A stretch of 22,462 nucleotides of DNA, from positions 1 through 22,462 of IMG/VR virus record IMGVR_UViG_3300037635_000773; one strand, written 5' to 3'. The DNA is from a virus. The first letter of the stretch is position 1, and each line of letters opens with the position of its first letter. The notes under the pieces were generated by a model. It made no database searches and was not told where the DNA came from. It was given only the letters and a program-made list of their open reading frames with translations. The position numbers and the translations under genes were made by a program. This document shows positions 7,065 to 14,781 of the stretch, piece after piece.

Positions 7065-10000
7065 ATGGTAGAAATTATCGAAAAAACAATGACAGAGTCT
7101 GAATACAAGGCTATGTTAGACACCTCTGATTACCGTTATACGGCAGGTGATGATAAAGCATTTACTAAAATCACTATTGTTAATGATACATCTGGACGGG
7201 TCTTTACTGAGAGACTTATAACACCTAGATTAAAAGAAGACGGTACACGATACGAAAGTTGGGGTAGAAGCACTAGTTTTGGTTCAACTAGTTATGGCTC
7301 TACTGCTGAAGAATCAGCGGCAACATGGGCTAAAATGAACAGTGGTAACCCTGATCTTGCTGCAGAGGGATACCAACAAAAAGCTAATCACATAATAAAT
7401 ACATTTACTTCTCGTGGTCAGAGTGTTGAACAAGCAACTAAACTAGCTAATAGTCTGACTTATAACAACACCAAAGCTATAACAGATATAACAGGGTTAG
7501 ATTTTCAAAAAGCAGTTAGGCTAAAGGGTGGATATAATTTACAAAGAAGTCGAAATTTAGACGCTATTATTGCTGCCTCTAAAGTAGAAGGCAAGTTAAG
7601 TGGTTCTTCTTTCTTAGATAATATGAGGAAAGCCAATAACCAAGTCTTACGTAGAGGTCTTCAGTTAGACCCTATCTCTAAAGAGAAGGACGAATACGGT
7701 AGACCTGTAGACCCTAACGGCACACTAGACGCTAATGGAAATGTAGTTGATGGTAGATTTGCTCAAAACAGACCTAATTTAGTTAAAATATCAGATAACA
7801 TATACCTAAACACTCAGACTGGTTACTCTGTAGCTGCAGCAAGCAATGGTGCTCTTCTAACTCAAATAACAGGTAACACACTAGATCAAATGTGGGCCTA
7901 TGGTATTGGTAGAGATCAGTTCCAAAAAGTTAGAGACTATGCTAATAACTCTAATATTAAACTAGTTGGCCTAGAGCAGCAAACTGTTGATAAAGTAGAT
8001 TGGGATTCTGTACAAACTACTGCAGGAGATACTAGCTTCTTAGTAGATTACCAAGCTAGCATTGAAAGTGAACAAACATTACGTTCGCCTGAAGCAGCTA
8101 AACCTGAAGACGTAGTGCCTGGAACTACAACAGTAGCTACACCAGAACCTACTTACGATGAAACACCTACTGCTATTCCTGTAGATACAACAACAACTGA
8201 AGAAGCACAACAACCAACAACACCTTACGCTCCCATAACACCTTATACTCCTACACCTACTACACCGTACACTCCTACCCCGACTACAGTAACAGGACAG
8301 CCTGTAGGAGTAGGTGTTACACCAACAGGTGTGTACCCACAAGCTCCAGTGACAGGTACTATGGGTACACCTTTGCAGACTGCAGGGCTAAGTGCTGTAC
8401 CTCAAACAGTACAGGTACGTCCTGACTACACAGGTACAACTATGTCTAACCTTACATCACAGTCACAGCGTGGCTTTGGTGGACAACGTACTTATGAGAA
8501 TCAGTTTGGTCAAAGAATTACTGTAACTGTAGATGGCTCAGGAAAACCTATTACATACTTACCTCCAGGTTATGATAAGCTAGTTACAGGAATGGCTGAG
8601 GGTGGTCTAGTAGAAGCTGAGAAGAGCATGGCATCTAAGTTCCTTGGCTTCAAGGGTGGAGACTTAGAGAAGTTCTTAGAAGCTAACCCTGCTGCTGCAG
8701 CTAAGATGGGTAAATACCGTACAGCACTACGTAATAAGATGACACAGAAAGGTACTGTGTTTGCTCAAGAGGGTACTACTGTTATTCCTGCTGTTAGTTC
8801 AGCAGCAGCAGACCTGTCTAATGTAACAACACTTGGCGCTGGGGCTGCTGAAGGTGCTGATCCTTATCAAGAACAACTAGCTGCAATGCAACGGGGTGCT
8901 ATTCAGCAAACCATGCAGCCTACACAAGCTGCAGTAGATATGCTACAACCACAAGATGCTGATTTTATTGCGTCTACTGCAGGTCAAACAACTGCTGTGG
9001 CTCCTATGGCTGAAGCTGCACAAGTAGGTACTGTAACACAAGCGCAGATGCCTATGACCACTGCTGCTGGTACTATAACACCTACTACAGTTGCTTCTGA
9101 TGTACAGGCTGAAACAGAAGCTATGCAACCTGTTACAGGTACAGTATCTGAACAAGCACAAGTAGATGCTGCTCAACAAGTAGGTACATCTTTGTCAGGC
9201 ATTGATGCTGCACAGGGTAACGCTATCTTGATGGACAACCCAGTACAACGTCAGATTGAAGACGGTGAGCTTATATCGGGTGTAGCTAATGCTGAAACTG
9301 CTGCTGCGTTCACTGAACAAGTACAAGCTGCTACTGCTACACCTTCTAATAAGGCTACTGTAGCTGGACAACTAGAAGGTCTTATGCAGCAGTTTGAGGG
9401 TGGGGAGACACCTGCTTGGGCTGCTGGGTCTATGCGTACAGCGATGCAGACACTAGCTGCTCGTGGTTTAGGTGCGTCTAGCCTAGCAGGTCAGGCTGTA
9501 GTACAGGCTGCTATGGAAGCTGCGCTACCTATCGCTCAGATGGATGCACAGACTACAGCGCAGTTTGAAGCACAGAACTTATCTAACCGTCAACAACGTG
9601 CAATGCTAGCTGCACAACAACGTGCTACATTCTTAGGTCAAGAGTTTGATCAAGCTTTCCAAGCTCGTGTACAAAACTCAGCACGTATTGGTGACATTGC
9701 CAATATGAACTTTACTGCTGAACAGAACATTGCCTTAGAGAACTCTCGTGCAGCTAACACAATGAACCTAACTAACCTGTCTAACCGTCAAGCTATGGTT
9801 ATGGCAGAGGCTGCTGCATTGTCACAACTAGACATGGCTAACCTAAACAATAGACAACAGGCTGCTGTGCAGAATGCTCAAAACTTCTTGCAGATGGATA
9901 TGGCTAATTTGTCTAACGAGCAACAGACTGCTATGTTCAAAACTCAGCAAAACATTCAAGCTATGTTCACTGATCAAGCTGCAGAGAATGCTGCTTCACA

Positions 10001-10502
10001 GTTCAACGCACAGAGTGAGAATCAGACTAACCAGTTCTTTGCTAACCTATCTGCACAAACATCACAGTTCAATGCAGCACAACAGAATGCTATGGATCAG
10101 TTTAACGTGAATAGTGTTAATGCTCTACGTGAATTTAATGCAGAGATACAGCAACAGCGTGACTTGTTCAATGCACAGAACGGTCTTGTAGTTGCGCAGT
10201 CTAATGCACAGTGGAGACAGAATATTGCTACATTAAACACTGCCGCACTGAATGAAAGTAATGCTGAGTTTGCTCGTACTATAAATGGTCTTACAGAATT
10301 AAACATGAGTCAGATATGGCAGCGTGAGCGTGACATCATGAGCTTCGCATTCCAGACAGCTAACAATAACGCTGACCGTGCTACAAGCATTGCTGTACAA
10401 AACATGATTAGCAATGCAGCTAAAGATACAGCAGCAGCTACTAAAAGCGCTGGGTTTGCTAAAGCTGCGGGTACTATCATTGGCGCTATCGTAACAGGAT
10501 AA
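7065..10502 (+). CDS. Large internal/DNA-ejection-type virion protein with hendecad coiled coil
   Basis: The protein has 1145 residues. Residues 1-340 are a mixed fold I do not recognise. Residues about 340-460 are Pro/Thr-rich, with TPYTPTPT repeats near 385-407, which suggests a flexible linker. The short motif MAEGGLV near residue 510 is common in marine phage virion proteins. Residues about 830-1076 are rich in Gln, Asn and Ala and fall into 11-residue units, indicating a long right-handed coiled coil. The C-terminus (AGFAKAAGTIIGAIVTG) is small-residue hydrophobic and could insert in a membrane. There is no signal peptide. Size, composition and position among other large proteins fit the T7 gp14-gp16 type of ejected internal proteins, but I see no direct homology. 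AAAGGTAAAG precedes the start. Confidence 0.75.
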   Translation: MVEIIEKTMTESEYKAMLDTSDYRYTAGDDKAFTKITIVNDTSGRVFTERLITPRLKEDGTRYESWGRSTSFGSTSYGSTAEESAATWAKMNSGNPDLAAEGYQQKANHIINTFTSRGQSVEQATKLANSLTYNNTKAITDITGLDFQKAVRLKGGYNLQRSRNLDAIIAASKVEGKLSGSSFLDNMRKANNQVLRRGLQLDPISKEKDEYGRPVDPNGTLDANGNVVDGRFAQNRPNLVKISDNIYLNTQTGYSVAAASNGALLTQITGNTLDQMWAYGIGRDQFQKVRDYANNSNIKLVGLEQQTVDKVDWDSVQTTAGDTSFLVDYQASIESEQTLRSPEAAKPEDVVPGTTTVATPEPTYDETPTAIPVDTTTTEEAQQPTTPYAPITPYTPTPTTPYTPTPTTVTGQPVGVGVTPTGVYPQAPVTGTMGTPLQTAGLSAVPQTVQVRPDYTGTTMSNLTSQSQRGFGGQRTYENQFGQRITVTVDGSGKPITYLPPGYDKLVTGMAEGGLVEAEKSMASKFLGFKGGDLEKFLEANPAAAAKMGKYRTALRNKMTQKGTVFAQEGTTVIPAVSSAAADLSNVTTLGAGAAEGADPYQEQLAAMQRGAIQQTMQPTQAAVDMLQPQDADFIASTAGQTTAVAPMAEAAQVGTVTQAQMPMTTAAGTITPTTVASDVQAETEAMQPVTGTVSEQAQVDAAQQVGTSLSGIDAAQGNAILMDNPVQRQIEDGELISGVANAETAAAFTEQVQAATATPSNKATVAGQLEGLMQQFEGGETPAWAAGSMRTAMQTLAARGLGASSLAGQAVVQAAMEAALPIAQMDAQTTAQFEAQNLSNRQQRAMLAAQQRATFLGQEFDQAFQARVQNSARIGDIANMNFTAEQNIALENSRAANTMNLTNLSNRQAMVMAEAAALSQLDMANLNNRQQAAVQNAQNFLQMDMANLSNEQQTAMFKTQQNIQAMFTDQAAENAASQFNAQSENQTNQFFANLSAQTSQFNAAQQNAMDQFNVNSVNALREFNAEIQQQRDLFNAQNGLVVAQSNAQWRQNIATLNTAALNESNAEFARTINGLTELNMSQIWQRERDIMSFAFQTANNNADRATSIAVQNMISNAAKDTAAATKSAGFAKAAGTIIGAIVTG
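9771..10292 (+). repeat. 11-residue (hendecad) coiled-coil repeat array
   Basis: Units start at residues 903, 914, 925, 936, 947 and 958. After a nine-residue skip they resume at 978, 989, 1000, 1011, 1022, 1033, 1044, 1055 and 1066. Examples are ANLNNRQQAAV, ANLSNEQQTAM, SQFNAAQQNAM, DQFNVNSVNAL and REFNAEIQQQR. Early units alternate in pairs with a 22-residue period. An earlier related unit occurs at residue 836. Hendecads are typical of right-handed coiled coils. Confidence 0.7.
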
Positions 10503-10508
10503 TAAAAC

Positions 10509-11801
10509 ATGGCAGAATTTAACTATGATATGTTTAGCTTGGGGACTAGAGCTAAAGATAAACTAAGAGAAGTATCCCAAGAAGGTGCTGTACCTGCAGG
10601 TATTGGTGCTAAACCTGCTGATGAACAAGAGCCTATGGATAAAGGCTTCTACGAAAGTATGTATGATGCTATCGTGACTTACTTCGATAACGCAGAAGAG
10701 GGTGATCGTGTTCTTACAGCTAAAGAGATTGACAAGGATCGTACTAAAGAGGATGTCCTACGTGAGTTTGATGCGCTAGATAGTTTATTATCTGAGGATA
10801 CAGAGACACCTTCGTTAGACTACTTTGATGAAATAGATGTAGACACACGTGAAGAGATGACAGATGCACAAGCTAAGAACTTACGTGAAGTAGCTACAAC
10901 AGAGTTTGGTCAGCCTTTAGAAGGAGAGCTTAAAGATGTCACAGATACGGAAGAAGGTAAATTAACTAATGTTGGACCTCTTGAAGAACTGGCAGAAGAT
11001 ATTGATCCTGGTACTATTGACACTGAGCCTCTTGATGCTGATGGGGTGCAGCCTACCGATGGGAAAGGCTTAATGAGTCCTCGCCTTGATATTAAGGGAG
11101 AGACACCAGAGAAACCTCGTATAGGAGATGTTAACTTCAACCCTATAGAAGAGTCTATTAAAGAAAAGACTTCTCAGTTTTATCTCGACATAGGACAAAA
11201 AGCAGAAACAGATCACGGCTCTGTACCAAAACCAACAAATGATACGGCTGAGAAAGATATACCTGAAGCACAACGTAGTAAAGATGTAGGGTTTGGTCAC
11301 AAAGTAAAATCTTCAGAAGAAGCATCTGGTGAAATACATGGTATCAAGTTTAAGAATGAAGATGGTACATACATAAAACTAACAGAAGCACAAAAAGTAG
11401 AAATACTTAACAAAGACATGGCTGCAGAACTAGCCTTAGCACGTAATGGTTACGATGGAAAAGAGGGATGGGATGCAAAGCTTAAAAAGCTAGGTATTAC
11501 ATGGGATGAACTAGACTATAAATATCAAAACGCTTTAACATCTTTAGCCTATAATGTAGGTGGTGCAAAAGCAGGTACAGGTTGGACTAAAGTATTACAA
11601 GCTGCAAAAGATGGTAACGCAAAAGAGTTTGCGAAGCAAATGCGTAGAAAAGACTCAGGTAAAAACACAGCAGGTATGGATAACCGTGTTGCTAAAGAAC
11701 TATACTATGCTGGTATTATATCAGGGTTAGATGATGTTTCGTCTGTGCTGCCTTTAGCAGATGCTACAGTCTCTGGTGTACCACAAAGTGGTGACACATA
11801 A
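10509..11801 (+). CDS. Virion-associated lysozyme with GH24-like C-terminal domain
   Basis: This 430-residue protein has an acidic, low-complexity N-terminal half (about residues 1-210) and a C-terminal muramidase-like domain. Domain signs are DVGFGHKV at 259-266 (compare the IGYGH of T4-type lysozymes), LTEAQKVEIL at 291-300, YQNALTSLAYNVG at 339-351 and MDNRVAKELYYAGI at about 390. These match the order of motifs in glycoside hydrolase 24, which cuts the glycan strands of peptidoglycan. The catalytic glutamate is not certain; E233 is one candidate, but it is further from the GFGH motif than usual. There is no signal peptide. The long acidic extension and neighbouring internal proteins favour a virion-borne enzyme used during DNA entry, although a role in final lysis is possible. 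The stop codon overlaps the next start (TAATG). Confidence 0.75.
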   Translation: MAEFNYDMFSLGTRAKDKLREVSQEGAVPAGIGAKPADEQEPMDKGFYESMYDAIVTYFDNAEEGDRVLTAKEIDKDRTKEDVLREFDALDSLLSEDTETPSLDYFDEIDVDTREEMTDAQAKNLREVATTEFGQPLEGELKDVTDTEEGKLTNVGPLEELAEDIDPGTIDTEPLDADGVQPTDGKGLMSPRLDIKGETPEKPRIGDVNFNPIEESIKEKTSQFYLDIGQKAETDHGSVPKPTNDTAEKDIPEAQRSKDVGFGHKVKSSEEASGEIHGIKFKNEDGTYIKLTEAQKVEILNKDMAAELALARNGYDGKEGWDAKLKKLGITWDELDYKYQNALTSLAYNVGGAKAGTGWTKVLQAAKDGNAKEFAKQMRRKDSGKNTAGMDNRVAKELYYAGIISGLDDVSSVLPLADATVSGVPQSGDT

Positions 11802-12244
11802 TGTTCGGTTTACCCCTAGAGTTAATTACAATGTTGTTCTCCACCGTGCTAGGTGGGGTTATGTCTATCTGGGGGCAGTCCATGAAAGCCCGTCAGATGC
11901 AGAACGAGATGCTCATGCAACGTGCAGAGTTTAACCGTAGTGCTGTAGCTGATGCACGTGACGCAGGTAAGAATGATAAACACTTTGCTTGGACACGTAG
12001 GCTCATAGCTTTATCTGCTGTATTCTCTATTATTGTCTTGCCAAAGCTAGTCGCTGTATGGTATCCTGATGTTAGCGTATATGTAGGGTACACTGAAGCT
12101 ACTGGTGGTCCGTTAGCTTGGTTGTTTGGACCTGATGAAGCAATACAGTGGAAGATGGCTAAAGGCTTTGTAATAACTCCACTAGACACACATATCGTAT
12201 CAGCCATTGTAGGACTTTACTTTGGCGCTGGATTCACTAAATAA
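11801..12244 (+). CDS. Three-helix membrane protein, holin-like
   Basis: The 147 residues contain three hydrophobic segments: residues 3-25 (LPLELITMLFSTVLGGVMSIWG), about 67-88 (LIALSAVFSIIVLPKLVAVW) and about 120-145 (ending in IVSAIVGLYFGAG). A charged helical linker rich in Arg, Gln and Asp lies between the first two. The topology resembles three-helix phage holins, including those of gene transfer agents. The start overlaps the lysozyme stop by one base (TAATG) and has no strong ribosome site, so translation is probably coupled to the lysozyme gene. This coupling supports a lysis role, but a membrane-embedded virion or ejection component cannot be excluded. Confidence 0.7.
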   Translation: MFGLPLELITMLFSTVLGGVMSIWGQSMKARQMQNEMLMQRAEFNRSAVADARDAGKNDKHFAWTRRLIALSAVFSIIVLPKLVAVWYPDVSVYVGYTEATGGPLAWLFGPDEAIQWKMAKGFVITPLDTHIVSAIVGLYFGAGFTK

Positions 12245-12256
12245 GGTATAATTAAA

Positions 12257-12820
12257 ATGGCATCATTTCTTGAAGCACCTGTACCAGGTCAGTCCCTTAC
12301 GGATCAACCTAAGAACTGGCCTTGGGAGAACCCACCAGAGATGGCAGAACCAGAAGAGGCTACACGTTATTACATTAACAAGTTAGCTGATGAAGACGTA
12401 ATGGATGACTTGTCTGTTGTGCTTGGTGGCGGTATGCCTGTTGCACCATTCGTTAAGACATTGCTAACTACAGGTGTTATGAATGGTTTGCATTCTGTAG
12501 ATGTAAGCATTATCATTGCACCAGTTATCCACGCATTCATTAAAGCTGCTATGACAAGCTACGGCATTGAAGTACGTGATGATATTACTAGCCCTGAAGA
12601 AGCTCTCAAAGAGCGTGAGAAGCAACGCTTGCAGACTGCACTAGAGCTAGCCTTAGCTGATGCAGGTACAAAGCAAGACGATCCTGGTACAGCTATGCTA
12701 CAAGAGATACAGACTACGCTTAACGAAGAAGATGTAGAAGCAACAACAGAAGATGCAGAGATGGACATGGAAGTAAGCGAGTCTGCTGAACCTATGGGCC
12801 TGATGGCTAAGGAGGCTTAA
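12257..12820 (+). CDS. Conserved marine-phage virion structural protein
   Basis: This 187-residue protein begins MASFLEAPVPGQSLTDQPKN and has a WPWENPPE motif, an N-terminal signature I recognise from conserved hypothetical proteins in virion clusters of marine phages. A helical centre carries a hydrophobic stretch (SVDVSIIIAPVIHAFIKAA, about residues 80-98), too interrupted to be a clear membrane helix. An acidic tail follows and ends EPMGLMAKEA. The related GLM/GIM motifs also appear in the lysozyme (187-191) and in the next protein (547-551). The function is unknown. Location and conservation suggest a minor virion or assembly protein. AAGGT precedes the ATG. Confidence 0.7.
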   Translation: MASFLEAPVPGQSLTDQPKNWPWENPPEMAEPEEATRYYINKLADEDVMDDLSVVLGGGMPVAPFVKTLLTTGVMNGLHSVDVSIIIAPVIHAFIKAAMTSYGIEVRDDITSPEEALKEREKQRLQTALELALADAGTKQDDPGTAMLQEIQTTLNEEDVEATTEDAEMDMEVSESAEPMGLMAKEA

Positions 12821-12822
12821 TT

Positions 12823-14781
12823 ATGAGTTTTGACTGGATGGCCTTTGCTGAAGGGTTTATGGAAACTGCAGCAACTAACATTAAAGAGAAGAAGAGAGAA
12901 GCTCGTGAGTATGAGACTGAGCAAGAAGACTTAGCTAAGCGTAACGTTCTTAAAATCTCTCAGCGTAATGCTACAGTAAATAAGATCATGGGTGTAGCTA
13001 CTATGCTCAAAGACAACGGTGTTAGTAATGAGCAGATACAAGCTGCTATTGCCTCTGGTCCTAACGCTATTGTAGAACTGTCTACTAAAGTACAAGAAGC
13101 TGTTGCAGCAGGTGGAGGTAAACCTCTTACAAGTGCAGATGTAGACAGTATTATCCGTATGCCTAAAGACTTCTCTCCTGTAGACATGGAGCTAGACGAG
13201 TACGTAAAGCGTTCTTATGGTTTGTACTCTCCTAACGTAGGCGTAGGCGAAGAAGCTGAAGTAGGTTTCTGGGATCGTGTAAGCGGTGACGCTGCAATGA
13301 AACGCACTAAAGCTAAACTAGACAGTAGCGCTATGTATGAAGGTATGACTGCTGCTGATATTAATGAGCTAGCTGCATTGAGTGACTACCAAGCTGTTAT
13401 CCCTTCTACGTTTGCTACATTCACAGACTTTAAACGCTTTGACAACAATGCACGTATGGGTGTTCAAGCTGATATTCTTACACAGATCGAAGCACTAGAA
13501 GAGATGGACTCTGAGTATGCTGCAGCACGTCAGGTGTTGAAAGAAATATCACCTACTACAGACCTTGCTGAAGAGCAGACTGCACGTAAAAATGCACTAG
13601 AAGTTATTCAACGTAAGAACCGTGAGACATTCGGTCCTATCTTTGATCAGGCTATCACAAAGTTTGGCACACAAGCTCTAACAGGCTTGGATGACTTGAT
13701 GACTACGTACATGGGTGAAGAGTATGTCACTGACCTACGTGATACACTAAGCCCTGCTATCAAAGAAGAGGTTGATCAAACTTCAGCAGCTAAGATTGAA
13801 GAGACAGGTGGTACTGTAACTAAAACTGAGAACACTGTCACTATGTCTCACCCAGACATTCTTAATGATGAAGGGGGTAATACTGTAGAGGTAACCTTTG
13901 ATCTAGGTGAGAACGGTGTGGTACAGAGTGCTACAGCAGGTGATATGACATTCAGTCAAGAAGAGGCACAGCTTATCCATAACGAGTTTACTAACTATGT
14001 AAGTACTGGTGTTATAAGCCGTGACTTGAATACACCTCTACCTGAAGACGCAGTAAACGTAGACCCTACATCTGTTACACGTGAAGAGTGGGAAGATATG
14101 ACTCCTAATGAACGTGAAGCTGCAGGACTACCTCGTAGTAATATTGGTGGTATGCGTACCATGTTTGCATCAGAGGAAGGTTTTGCACAAGTAGAACTTA
14201 AGCGTAACGCTAACCCAGACGCAATGTACAAGATAAACATTTCTGGTTTAGGTACGTTCAAAGTAAAAGGTGAAGACCTTAAGTATATCTCTGATCAACG
14301 ACTAGCTGCTGAGCAAGGTGGTGTCTCTGTATCTGAGTTTGGTGTAGATGAAGACATGCCAAGCAAAACTATGACAGCTAAACGCCTACAAAAGATGTAC
14401 GGTGAAGAGGCTAAAGAAGCTGTTACAGTAGAAGGACCAGAAGATGAACAAGAGTCTGAAGGTATCATGTCACCTATTAAACCCAAGCTTCGCCCTGACA
14501 CTCGTAGCATCCGTGAGAAGACTATGGATCGCTTCGGTATCACACAAGAAGCATTACAAGAAGGTCTTGACTCAGGTCAGATCACAGAGTTAGACTTACA
14601 GGTTCTTACTGAAGAAGGTGATGACATCTTTGAATATATGAAAGATAAAGTAGAAGGTGAGCCTGATGATGCTGAGTTGTTTGGTCTACTAGCTGATTGG
14701 GCAGACGAGAACAACAAGACTCTACCGTTCAATAAAGGCTTTCTAGTGTATCAGTTGAAGAAGGTTCTAAGTAATGGCTAA
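12823..14781 (+). CDS. Internal virion protein candidate, 652 residues
   Basis: The start is well supported by AAGGAGG seven bases before the ATG, within the end of the previous gene. Residues about 1-110 are helical and highly charged (KEKKREAREYETEQEDLAKRN). Residues about 110-310 are mixed helical, 320-390 are strand-rich (TVEVTFDLGENGVVQSA), and about 540-650 is helical after a Pro-rich break (GIMSPIKPKLRPD). No enzyme motif, signal peptide or membrane helix is visible. It lies between a conserved structural protein and the 1175-residue protein and overlaps the latter by eight bases. I infer a virion or ejection-complex component; the exact role is unknown. Confidence 0.7.
   Translation: MSFDWMAFAEGFMETAATNIKEKKREAREYETEQEDLAKRNVLKISQRNATVNKIMGVATMLKDNGVSNEQIQAAIASGPNAIVELSTKVQEAVAAGGGKPLTSADVDSIIRMPKDFSPVDMELDEYVKRSYGLYSPNVGVGEEAEVGFWDRVSGDAAMKRTKAKLDSSAMYEGMTAADINELAALSDYQAVIPSTFATFTDFKRFDNNARMGVQADILTQIEALEEMDSEYAAARQVLKEISPTTDLAEEQTARKNALEVIQRKNRETFGPIFDQAITKFGTQALTGLDDLMTTYMGEEYVTDLRDTLSPAIKEEVDQTSAAKIEETGGTVTKTENTVTMSHPDILNDEGGNTVEVTFDLGENGVVQSATAGDMTFSQEEAQLIHNEFTNYVSTGVISRDLNTPLPEDAVNVDPTSVTREEWEDMTPNEREAAGLPRSNIGGMRTMFASEEGFAQVELKRNANPDAMYKINISGLGTFKVKGEDLKYISDQRLAAEQGGVSVSEFGVDEDMPSKTMTAKRLQKMYGEEAKEAVTVEGPEDEQESEGIMSPIKPKLRPDTRSIREKTMDRFGITQEALQEGLDSGQITELDLQVLTEEGDDIFEYMKDKVEGEPDDAELFGLLADWADENNKTLPFNKGFLVYQLKKVLSNG

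Noticed and set aside
8079-8342. Cys/Arg-rich leftward frame opposite the Thr/Pro linker
   Set aside because: It is a shadow of the ACA/CCT-rich linker codons of the 1145-residue gene. It has no start signal and no plausible fold.
10509-11140. A second gene within the acidic half of the lysozyme
   Set aside because: The acidic frame is continuous with the lysozyme domain and no internal ribosome site with a good start was seen. The leftward frames there are shadows.
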